DNA of 19,102 nt from CAZCCV01 sp964497515 (GTDB lineage Bacteria > Armatimonadota > UBA5829 > DTLH01), in assembly GCA_964497515.1 (NCBI GenBank), contig CAZCCV010000039.1:1-19102 (forward strand), read 5' to 3'. The translations under genes were made by a program, and so were the position numbers. Of the stretch, positions 7,497-13,633 are shown piece by piece. Below the pieces are notes generated by a model. It did no database searches. It was not told the DNA's origin and worked only from the letters and a program-made list of their open reading frames with translations. Numbering within the stretch: position 1 is the first letter of the stretch; every line of letters begins with the position of its first letter.

Positions 7497-7678
7497 AAAG
7501 GGCTGTCCGAGTACACTCCCGGCGGCCGTCCTCCCTGCTCCCGAGCGCTCGGAATCAACTTCCTCACACCCGCCCAAGGCTCGGACGGCCGCCCGCCGAA
7601 GTCAGGTTACCCCCTTTCCAGACACCGGCAGGCTGGCAATGGGCTCTCCCAGATCGCTGGGCTGACCCGCCGCGCTCG
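7497..7678. other. GC-rich palindromic region downstream of the tandem riboswitches
   Basis: No credible reading frame. It holds several inverted repeats. GGCGGCCGTCC (7521-7531) pairs with GGACGGCCGCC (7583-7593). GTCCGAG (7505-7511) pairs with CTCGGAC (7580-7586). CCGAGCGCTCGG (7541-7552) is a 12-nt perfect palindrome. CCCAG-ATCG-CTGGG (7648-7661) is a hairpin. The first two pairings share bases 7583-7586, so they exclude one another, as in a switching RNA. I do not recognise it as RNase P, SRP RNA or tmRNA. It may be the expression platform of the riboswitches on the minus strand, an unrecognised RNA, or the lptD terminator region on the plus strand. Confidence 0.5.
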
Positions 7679-7772
7679 ATCCTTCGGCAGCCAGGCTATC
7701 ATAGCTGCATCACTGCAGCGTTAGACCCTTGGCTTTGCGTTCCCCCGATTTCCCGGGGTGTGCCTTTGTCGG
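7679..7772 (-). ncRNA. c-di-GMP-I (GEMM-I) riboswitch aptamer B
   Basis: Read on the minus strand, this shows the GEMM-I core: AAAGGCACACC, a P2 hairpin CCCCGG-GAAA-TCGGGG with the conserved GAAA tetraloop, then GAACGCAAAGCC. Next is the tetraloop-receptor side GGGTCTAAC, a P3 hairpin GCTGCA-GTGA-TGCAGC, TATGA (receptor 3' side) and the closing segment AGCCTGGCTGCCGAAGG. By my alignment to the Vibrio Vc2 aptamer (from memory), the ligand-contacting G20, A47 and C92 positions are all conserved. This is the second of two tandem aptamers, about 20 nt after aptamer A. No gene follows on the same strand; the lptD-like gene ends, in the opposite direction, about 180 nt away. Confidence 0.85.
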
Positions 7773-7789
7773 TGTCGTGTGCGTGCAAT

Positions 7790-7935
7790 GGGCTTCGGCG
7801 GCCAGGCTGCCCTGCGGACGCTGAACCCATTATTCAACCCTCGGGCCGCCAAGAGCTCAATATTGGGCACTGTTCCGTGTAGGCCCTGTAGCTTTGCGTC
7901 CCCGCCTTTCAGCGGGTTTGCCTTTATCGCGCGCC
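7790..7935 (-). ncRNA. c-di-GMP-I (GEMM-I) riboswitch aptamer A, with enlarged P3 arm
   Basis: Read on the minus strand: GATAAAGGCAAACC, P2 hairpin CCCGCT-GAAA-GGCGGG, GACGCAAAGC, then ACAGGGCCTAC (receptor side), and a closing GCAGCCTGGCCGCCGAAG that nearly matches aptamer B. The GGCG near the 5' end can pair with CGCC at the 3' end to form P1. G20, A47 and C92 equivalents are conserved. P3 is about 75 nt, roughly twice the usual size, and its 3' side lacks an obvious TATGG receptor half, so this copy is less canonical than B. It starts about 130 nt after the DUF951 stop. I see no confident promoter in between, so it could be transcribed with nagD-DUF951. Confidence 0.85.
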
Positions 7936-8068
7936 ACTATGTGCGTAGTAAATGACTTCTTCTGGTATTCACTTGTCTCAATTCAGCTTCCATAAGAATT
8001 ATGCCGCGAGATCGGGGAGGCCGAGACTGCAAGGAGTACCAGTTTGCAGCCGATTTATTGATCGTTTC

Positions 8069-8254
8069 CTAGGGAGTTTTGTGTGGTTTTATGCGCCGCT
8101 GGAAGGTATCTCGACCTAGCATTATCCGCCTGCCACACGTTACGCACTCCAGGCCGATATCTGCACCAACCCTTGTAACGCGCCACTGGGCGCCACCGCA
8201 CGGATGCGCTTTGCGCATTTCAACGATATCGCCAACGCTGACCGGTTCATGCAT
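8069..8254 (-). CDS. DUF951 family small protein
   Basis: 61-aa protein of the DUF951 family (function unknown), normally 60-70 residues. The family signature is complete: VGDIVEMRKAHPCG near the N-terminus, WRVTRVGADIGLEC, then VTCGRRIMLGRDTFQRR. Three cysteines (C19, C37, C40) plus H17 could bind a metal or nucleic acid; this is inference from the HPCG and CxxC pattern. The ATG begins on the base after the TAA stop of the HAD phosphatase gene, so the two form one transcription and translation unit. In other bacteria DUF951 often sits near mechanosensitive-channel, chromosome-partition or ychF genes, which are not seen here. Confidence 0.85.
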   Translation of the reverse strand: MHEPVSVGDIVEMRKAHPCGGAQWRVTRVGADIGLECVTCGRRIMLGRDTFQRRIKPHKTP

Positions 8255-9034
8255 TTACGGTATCTCGATGTCAGCCACTGAGTTCAGGACTCTCGTTGGA
8301 CGATATGGGAAGCGTTCTACTTCTTCCGCCTTGGTTACACCGGTGAGGACGAGAATTGTTTCCATACCGCTCTCCATCCCTGCTACTACATCGGTATCCA
8401 TTCTATCGCCGACCATCACTGTACCTTCAGAGTGAGCCTGCAGATAACGGAGTGCACTTCGCATCATTAGTGGATTAGGTTTCCCGATGAAATAAGGGGA
8501 GACACCTGTAGCCTTCTCGATAAGAGCCGCCATTGCGCCACAGGCGGGCAGCATTCCCTTTTCACTGGGACCTATTGGGTCTGGGTTGGTAGCGATAAAC
8601 CTGGCGCCTGCTGCAACATATCGTATCGCCTGTGCAATGCGTTCGAAGTTGTAGAAAGTGGTCTCACCAAGAATCACGTAGTCGGGGTCTCGGCTGGTCA
8701 GTATGTAACCGATATCGTGCAGCGCTTGTGTCAGTCCGCTTTCACCGATTACAAAAGCCGAACCCCCAGGTCTTTGCGTGTCTAAGAATTTAGCTGTAGC
8801 CATAGCAGACGTGTACAGATGGTCTTCTGGTACATCGAGTCCTTCGGACTGCAGTCTGTGCTGCAAATCTCGGGGAGTGTACATCGGGTTATTAGTAAGG
8901 ATTAGAAACGGAATCTCATTCGATTGTAGTCGTGCGATAAGCTCCTGAGCCCCAGGAATAGGCGATCTGCCTCGCACCAACACGCCATCCATATCCAGTA
9001 AGAAGCATCTGTTGTTTTTGCCCAACTCTACCAT
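8255..9034 (-). CDS. NagD-family HAD phosphatase (subclass IIA)
   Basis: 259-aa soluble HAD-superfamily hydrolase of the NagD/p-nitrophenylphosphatase group, which dephosphorylates small substrates such as sugar phosphates or nucleotides. Motif I is FLLDMDGVLVRG (D14, D16), motif II LILTNNP (T47), motif III GKPNP (K185), and motif IV MVGDRMDTDVVAG (D210, D215). The large C2 cap lies between II and III. The frame is open upstream to 9391, but ATG 9034 has a good ribosome site (AGGTGG) and gives the normal family length; the upstream part overlaps the divergent gene. Substrate cannot be read from sequence. It is followed immediately by DUF951. Confidence 0.88.
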   Translation of the reverse strand: MVELGKNNRCFLLDMDGVLVRGRSPIPGAQELIARLQSNEIPFLILTNNPMYTPRDLQHRLQSEGLDVPEDHLYTSAMATAKFLDTQRPGGSAFVIGESGLTQALHDIGYILTSRDPDYVILGETTFYNFERIAQAIRYVAAGARFIATNPDPIGPSEKGMLPACGAMAALIEKATGVSPYFIGKPNPLMMRSALRYLQAHSEGTVMVGDRMDTDVVAGMESGMETILVLTGVTKAEEVERFPYRPTRVLNSVADIEIP

Positions 9035-9176
9035 GCGCCACCTTTGCTTTTTGTTGTCTAGCGTATGTTTCGACAGCAAATCCGAATTATCCTTGTACCA
9101 GTCAGGAGGACTCATTGATACATCGGGCGAAAGAGATGGTTGGAGCAGCGAGACCATATCAAAGTCGATCACCGAG

Positions 9177-11282
9177 GTGAACACGACTCTAGTCGCATTC
9201 CGGTTGTCTCTGCTAACGATATTGATAGGAGTTTTGGCAATGACATCATCTGCAGCAGCGCGCGATTTTCGCCCGCCCGCAACACCGCTTGTTACCGTCG
9301 ACCCATACTTCAGCGTCTGGTCCCAAGCCGATAATCTGACGGACGAATGGGCAAAGCATTGGACCGGCACCCCAAACAGCATGTGCGGCATGCTTATGGT
9401 GGACGGTAAGCCATACCGTTTCCTGGGGCCTCAGCCTGCCGATGCCCCTACCCTCGATCAGAAGAGTATGGTAGTACAGCCCACACGTTCCATATACCAG
9501 TTCGAAGGTGCCGGCATCGAACTCACGCTGACTTTCATGACACCCTTGCTAGTCGATGATCTTGATGTTCTGTCTCGCCCTGCAAGTTACATAGAGTTTC
9601 AGGTAAGGGCTGTGGATGGTGCGAAGCACAATGTAGCACTCTATCTTGATATCACCGGTGAATGGGTTACAAACACCAACGATCAACAGGTTGTTTGGGG
9701 ATGTGCCCGATTGGATGGTGAGACTCCGCTTTCGCTGCTAAGAATAGGCAGCCTTGATCAGCCCGTGCTCGACAAGGTTGGAGACAATCTGAGAATCGAC
9801 TGGGGTTATCTGTATCTTGTTTATCCCGACACTGATAATAACCGTGGCGTCATTACTGACGGTGAAGACTCTAGAGAAATGTTTGCTTTGGAGGGTTCAA
9901 TCCCCCTAAGTGATGACCTTAGAATGCCTAGAATGGTGCGAGACAACTGGCCCGTGATGGCGTGCACTATGAAGTTGGGAGAAGTCGGAATAGAACCTGT
10001 ATTTCGATTGGTAACGCTTGTCTATGACGATCTGTTTTCAGTGGAGTATTTCCACCGCAAGATGAAGGGTTACTGGCAGCGAAACGGGATGACTATCGAT
10101 GAACTGATCCGTGCAGCAGTGAACGATTACTCCGAGCTTAAGAGACGCTGCGAAGACTTCGATAGAGAGTTGATGATGGATGCGGAGAAGATCGGTGGTT
10201 GCGACTATGCTGACATCATATCAGTGTCTTATCGTCAGGCGATCGCCGCTCACAAGCTGGTCGCGGATCTAGACGGGCGCGCGTTCTTCTTTTCAAAGGA
10301 GAACTTCAGCAACGGGTGTATGGCAACCGTCGATGTAGCATATCCATCATCCCCAATGTTCCTGCTGTTCAATACCAAACTACTTAGAGGAATGCTCGAG
10401 CCGATTCTGGAGTATTCGTCGACACATATGTGGCCATATGACTTTGCTCCGCACGATCTCGGCACGTATCCGAAAGCGAATGGACAGGTGTACGGTAGAG
10501 AAGACAAAGGGATCAAGTTCCAGATGCCTGTGGAAGAATCAGGAAATATGCTTATTATGCTCGCCGCTATGGCGTATCGTGACGGGCACGCCGATCTTGC
10601 GAAAGACTACTGGGACGTGATCACTAGGTGGGCCGAATACCTGAAATCTAAGGGGCTGGATCCGGAGAACCAGCTTTGTACGGACGATTTTTCAGGGCAT
10701 TTGGCGCACAATACCAATCTTTCGCTTAAAGCCATTACAGGCATCGCCTGTTATTCGTTCCTGGCTGATATGCTCGGCAAGAAGGAGACTGCTAAGGAGT
10801 ATAGCAAACTTGCCGAAGAGATGGCAGCCGAGTGGCCGAAAATGGCTTCGGACGGCGACCACTATCGTCTGGCCTTCGACCAGCCAGGAACCTGGAGCCT
10901 TAAGTATAACTTGCTCTGGGACAAGATTCTCGGGTTGCAACTTTTCGATCCGAAAATTGCCCAGACTGAAGTGGAGCATTACAAGAAAGTCCAGAACACA
11001 TACGGCTTGCCCCTCGACAGTAGAGAGAAGCACACTAAAGCCGACTGGGTGATGTGGGCTGCCACCCTTGCCGACAAGGAAAGTGATTTCAGGTCAATAG
11101 TCGCCTCACTCCGTCGATATCTGCACGAGTCGGAAAGTAGAGTGCCGTTCAGCGACTGGTACTGGACAACCGACGGAAAGATGGTCGCGTGGATGCGCGC
11201 ACGCTCTGTTGTTGGTGCGATGTTCGTGAAGATGCTTACGGACCGTAAACTTTGGGATAAGTGGAGTAAACGGGCGAAGTAG
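9177..11282 (+). CDS. Secreted glutaminase-A-like protein (DUF4964/DUF5127/DUF4965/DUF1793)
   Basis: 701-aa exported protein. From GTG 9177 the N-terminus is a good signal peptide with a positive charge, a hydrophobic LSLLTILIGVLAM core and cleavage after SSAAA. RPPATPLVTVDPYFSVWS is the DUF4964 hallmark, followed by DUF5127 (beta-rich, about 60-300), DUF4965 and the C-terminal six-hairpin-like DUF1793 region. The latter contains HMWPYDFAPHDLGTYP, PVEESGNMLIM, LSLKAI and WSLKYNLLWDK. The fungal homologue is glutaminase A (GtaA), but many bacterial relatives sit in polysaccharide-use loci, so a glycosidase role is equally possible. The frame extends to 9012; the GTG is preferred because the extra 55 residues overlap nagD and bury the signal peptide. 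It has no obvious ribosome site and ends in a strong terminator. Confidence 0.82.
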   Translation: MNTTLVAFRLSLLTILIGVLAMTSSAAARDFRPPATPLVTVDPYFSVWSQADNLTDEWAKHWTGTPNSMCGMLMVDGKPYRFLGPQPADAPTLDQKSMVVQPTRSIYQFEGAGIELTLTFMTPLLVDDLDVLSRPASYIEFQVRAVDGAKHNVALYLDITGEWVTNTNDQQVVWGCARLDGETPLSLLRIGSLDQPVLDKVGDNLRIDWGYLYLVYPDTDNNRGVITDGEDSREMFALEGSIPLSDDLRMPRMVRDNWPVMACTMKLGEVGIEPVFRLVTLVYDDLFSVEYFHRKMKGYWQRNGMTIDELIRAAVNDYSELKRRCEDFDRELMMDAEKIGGCDYADIISVSYRQAIAAHKLVADLDGRAFFFSKENFSNGCMATVDVAYPSSPMFLLFNTKLLRGMLEPILEYSSTHMWPYDFAPHDLGTYPKANGQVYGREDKGIKFQMPVEESGNMLIMLAAMAYRDGHADLAKDYWDVITRWAEYLKSKGLDPENQLCTDDFSGHLAHNTNLSLKAITGIACYSFLADMLGKKETAKEYSKLAEEMAAEWPKMASDGDHYRLAFDQPGTWSLKYNLLWDKILGLQLFDPKIAQTEVEHYKKVQNTYGLPLDSREKHTKADWVMWAATLADKESDFRSIVASLRRYLHESESRVPFSDWYWTTDGKMVAWMRARSVVGAMFVKMLTDRKLWDKWSKRAK

Positions 11283-11304
11283 GTCATTTCGACGCAGCAC
11301 TTGT

Positions 11305-11338
11305 CAGGCCGGAACACTCCATTCCGGCCTGTTTCGTC
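11305..11338 (+). terminator. Intrinsic terminator after the GtaA-like gene
   Basis: Perfect 10-bp stem CAGGCCGGAA / TTCCGGCCTG with a 7-nt loop, followed by TTTCGTCT. It lies 22 nt after the stop codon. The downstream T tract is short but the stem is very stable. Confidence 0.85.
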
Positions 11339-11398
11339 TGTGTTTGTTCCTGAGTAGAACGAGGGTAAACCGCAGTATGAGCCTGCTTCGTCGCACAG

Positions 11399-12091
11399 AT
11401 GATCGAGACACTATGCGCTATGCACCACAACGAACAAGACTATCACAATATTTCGCCAAGAGATGCCATACAACTGCAAGAATTGCTGCGCGACCAAGTC
11501 AGCCTGCGCGACGATTTCGATGAGATCCAAACGGTTGCTGGTGTGGACGTGAGCGTCTGCAGGAAAGACGCTACTTCAACTGCAGGAGTTGTGGTGATGT
11601 CTTATCCTGACTTCAGTATGATAGAGTCAGCAATGGCGACTGAGCCGGTTGAGTTTCCTTACATTCCGGGACTGCTGGCTTTTCGAGAGGTACCAGCGAT
11701 TGTGGCTGCCTTCGAAATGCTACAGTCCACACCGGACATAATCTTGGTCGACGGTCACGGTTTTGCACATCCGAGGCGTTTTGGAATCGCGTGTCACTTG
11801 GGCATAATCCTTCGCATACCGAGCATCGGTTGCGCGAAATCCAAGCTGATAGGTCAATTCGATGGTTTGGCTGCCGAAGCGGGCGAGGTAGTGCCGCTTA
11901 TGCACGATCAAGAACAGATTGGCGTTGTTCTTCGCTCCAAACTGCGGACGAACCCACTGTTCGTCTCACCTGGAACGCGTATTAGCTTTCAGAGCGCTGC
12001 CAGCTTTGTTATGACCTGTATACGAGGATACAGACTTCCTGAACCATTGCGGCTTGCACATAATCTGGTTTCGGCGGCTCGTCCGCGCTAA
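11399..12091 (+). CDS. nfi: Endonuclease V (deoxyinosine repair)
   Basis: 230-aa endonuclease V, which cuts DNA one phosphodiester 3' of deoxyinosine (and often RNA inosine). Family motifs in order: VAGVDVS (catalytic D50), FPYIPGLLAFREVPA (substrate-wedge PYIP; E97), LVDGHGFAHPRRFG (D118), IGCAKSKLIG, FVSPGTRIS and the C-terminal RLPEPLRLAH. The metal triad corresponds to D43, E89 and D110 of the Thermotoga enzyme, so it looks fully active. Length is typical. The start is uncertain: ATG 11399 and ATG 11420 both lack a clear ribosome site. It follows the terminator of the GtaA-like gene and is probably its own transcription unit. No DNA-repair partner is adjacent. Confidence 0.93.
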   Translation: MIETLCAMHHNEQDYHNISPRDAIQLQELLRDQVSLRDDFDEIQTVAGVDVSVCRKDATSTAGVVVMSYPDFSMIESAMATEPVEFPYIPGLLAFREVPAIVAAFEMLQSTPDIILVDGHGFAHPRRFGIACHLGIILRIPSIGCAKSKLIGQFDGLAAEAGEVVPLMHDQEQIGVVLRSKLRTNPLFVSPGTRISFQSAASFVMTCIRGYRLPEPLRLAHNLVSAARPR

Positions 12092-12146
12092 CATCGACAG
12101 CCGAAGGAATCGAGATTGCTCGTGAAGAACTCACTAGACGTTGACA

Positions 12147-12240
12147 AACTGAAAACGCGGGCCTTCAGTTGCTGTGAGAAGGAGAGTCAATGTCGCTTGC
12201 AGTATATATTTCGTTAATGCGTCTGCAATAGCACGCAGAC
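12147..12240 (+). promoter_or_regulatory. metY leader with two hairpins
   Basis: The 172-nt gap before metY contains TTGACA at 12141-12146 without a good partner -10. A 7-bp hairpin AACTGAA/TTCAGTT (12147-12153 with 12164-12170) and a 6-bp hairpin GTCTGC/GCAGAC (12221-12226 with 12235-12240) follow. The second is followed by the T-rich TTGTTTGTT and lies between the mini-ORF and the metY ribosome site. I do not recognise any known SAM or SAH riboswitch core here. Confidence 0.35.
12190..12231 (+). CDS. Possible 13-aa leader peptide upstream of metY
   Basis: ATG 12190 is preceded by AAGGAG (12179-12184) with an ideal 5-nt spacer, one of the best ribosome sites in the window. The frame encodes MSLAVYISLMRLQ and stops at TAG 12229-12231, 32 nt before the metY start. 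The stop lies inside the loop of the hairpin at 12221-12240. The arrangement looks like a translated leader for attenuation or coupling. The peptide is not Met-rich (one internal Met), so amino-acid sensing is not obvious. It could also be chance. Confidence 0.35.
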   Translation: MSLAVYISLMRLQ

Positions 12241-12263
12241 TTGTTTGTTATGGGAGCTATAAA

Positions 12264-13547
12264 ATGTCTGAGGAATACAAATTCGATACGCTTGCGCTTC
12301 ACGCAGGACAAGAACCGGATCCTACAACTGGTTCACGCGCCACACCTATTTATCAGACAACGTCGTTTGTCTTCGACAATACAGAGCACGCTGCGAACCT
12401 CTTTGCACTGAAGGAGCCGGGCAACATATACACTAGAATTATGAACCCGACGACAGCGGTGCTGGAGAATCGTCTCGCTGTTCTCGAAGGCGGTGTAGGG
12501 GCATTGGCCGTTGCATCCGGACAGTCAGCCGAGCTGTTGACAGTGCTCGCGATAGCAGGGGCTGGGGATCATATTGTCGCTGCATCCAGTCTCTACGGTG
12601 GAACATATACGCTGTTTCACTATACCCTCCGCAGAATGTGTATCGAGACGACTTTTGTAGATGATACAAACGTCGAGAACTTTGAGCGCGCTATTACGCC
12701 GAAGACGAAAATGGTCTATGCGGAGACTTTAGGTAATCCGCGTGTGAATGTGCTTGATATAGAGAAACTGGCAAATATTGCCCACAAAGCCGGGATTCCA
12801 CTCGTGGTTGATAACACGTTTGCTACGCCTTACCTGTGTAAGCCGTTCGACTATGGGGCAGACATTGTAATCCATTCGCTTACAAAGTTCTTAGGAGGCC
12901 ACGGCACCTCTATTGGGGGAATCCTTGTCGATTCTGGAAAGTTTGATTGGACAAACGGCAACTTCCCCTGTTATGTGGAACCAGACCCGAGTTATCACGG
13001 GTTAAAATTTGCAGAGACTTTCGGAAACGCTGCGTTCATTGCTAGAGCCAGGGTTCAGTTGTTGCGCGATCTTGGCCCTTCTATAAGTCCGTTCAACTCG
13101 TTTTTGATTCTACAGGGCATTGAAACACTCAGCCTCAGAATGCAACGACACAGTGAAAACGCTCAGAAAGTCGCCAAGTTCCTTTACAATCATCCAGCGG
13201 TTACTCGAGTCAATTATCCTGGCATTGCCGACGATCCCACGCACCATCTTGCGCAGAAATATCTGCCAAAAGGCTGTGGCGCTATTATGGGGTTTGGGAT
13301 CAAAGGTGGTCTCGAGGCCGGCGTGAAGTTCATTGACTCGGTGAAGCTTTTGTCCCATTTGGCTAACATTGGGGATGCGAAATCGCTTGTTATTCATCCT
13401 GCCAGTACCACTCATCAGCAGCTCTCTGAAGAAGAGAAGCTCTCGGGAGGTGTGACGGACGACTTCATCCGCCTTTCGGTGGGTATAGAGGATGTTGACG
13501 ATATCATCGCGGATATTGATCAGGCGCTCAAGAAATCGCAGTCGTAG
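12264..13547 (+). CDS. metY: O-acetylhomoserine sulfhydrylase
   Basis: 427-aa PLP-dependent enzyme of the Cys/Met metabolism family. It makes homocysteine from O-acetylhomoserine and sulfide (direct sulfhydrylation). Visible motifs: FDTLALHAGQEPDPTTGSRA with PIYQTTSF at the N-terminus, the YTRIMNPT motif, VASGQSAE, VVDNTFATPYLCKP (PLP-binding D183) and HSLTKFLGGHG with PLP lysine K208. The YEPDP/SYHGL insertion typical of OAH sulfhydrylases (CYVEPDPSYHGLKFAETFG) separates it from the shorter cystathionine synthases. ATG 12264 has a GGGAG ribosome site 7 nt upstream; the frame is open earlier but that part is not conserved. The next gene, metX, makes its substrate. Confidence 0.93.
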   Translation: MSEEYKFDTLALHAGQEPDPTTGSRATPIYQTTSFVFDNTEHAANLFALKEPGNIYTRIMNPTTAVLENRLAVLEGGVGALAVASGQSAELLTVLAIAGAGDHIVAASSLYGGTYTLFHYTLRRMCIETTFVDDTNVENFERAITPKTKMVYAETLGNPRVNVLDIEKLANIAHKAGIPLVVDNTFATPYLCKPFDYGADIVIHSLTKFLGGHGTSIGGILVDSGKFDWTNGNFPCYVEPDPSYHGLKFAETFGNAAFIARARVQLLRDLGPSISPFNSFLILQGIETLSLRMQRHSENAQKVAKFLYNHPAVTRVNYPGIADDPTHHLAQKYLPKGCGAIMGFGIKGGLEAGVKFIDSVKLLSHLANIGDAKSLVIHPASTTHQQLSEEEKLSGGVTDDFIRLSVGIEDVDDIIADIDQALKKSQS

Positions 13548-13612
13548 CAGAAAGAGATCAGGGAGTATCAGATCATTCTCACACCCTACTGCTTCCGTCG
13601 CTCGTTTGAGCG

Positions 13613-13621
13613 TGCTATACT
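13613..13621 (+). promoter_or_regulatory. Extended -10 promoter of metX, with a palindrome in its spacer
   Basis: TGC-TATACT (13613-13621) is an extended -10 sharing GCGTGCTATA with the lptF promoter. It ends 12 nt before ATG 13634, leaving a leader of about 5 nt and no ribosome site. CGCTC-GTTT-GAGCG (13599-13612) sits exactly in the spacer just upstream, where a repressor could bind. No clear -35 is visible. Confidence 0.45.
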
Positions 13622-13633
13622 ATTGCCACAGTT

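Noticed and set aside
7080..7577. 165-aa minus-strand reading frame that could be the riboswitch target
   Set aside because: It begins with TTG, lies mostly antisense to the clearly coding lptD-like gene, has no ribosome site, and its composition looks like a shadow frame.
7497..7935. RNase P RNA, SRP RNA or tmRNA in the GC-rich gap
   Set aside because: I looked for the conserved cores of these RNAs (such as GAGGAAAGTC or the SRP tetraloop region) and did not find them; the 7679-7935 part is explained by GEMM-I.
7679..7935. 3',3'-cGAMP (GEMM-Ib) instead of c-di-GMP specificity
   Set aside because: By my alignment from memory, the position equivalent to Vc2 G20 is G in both copies, which fits c-di-GMP. 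Binding assays would be needed to be sure.
9012..9176. N-terminal extension of the GtaA-like protein
   Set aside because: It overlaps the nagD-type gene on the other strand, lacks family similarity and would bury a clear signal peptide.
9035..9391. N-terminal extension of the HAD phosphatase
   Set aside because: It is not part of the fold, overlaps the divergent gene, and ATG 9034 has a good AGGTGG ribosome site.
12092..12263. SAM or SAH riboswitch upstream of metY
   Set aside because: None of the SAM-I, SAM-II or SAH core sequences is visible; only simple hairpins are present.
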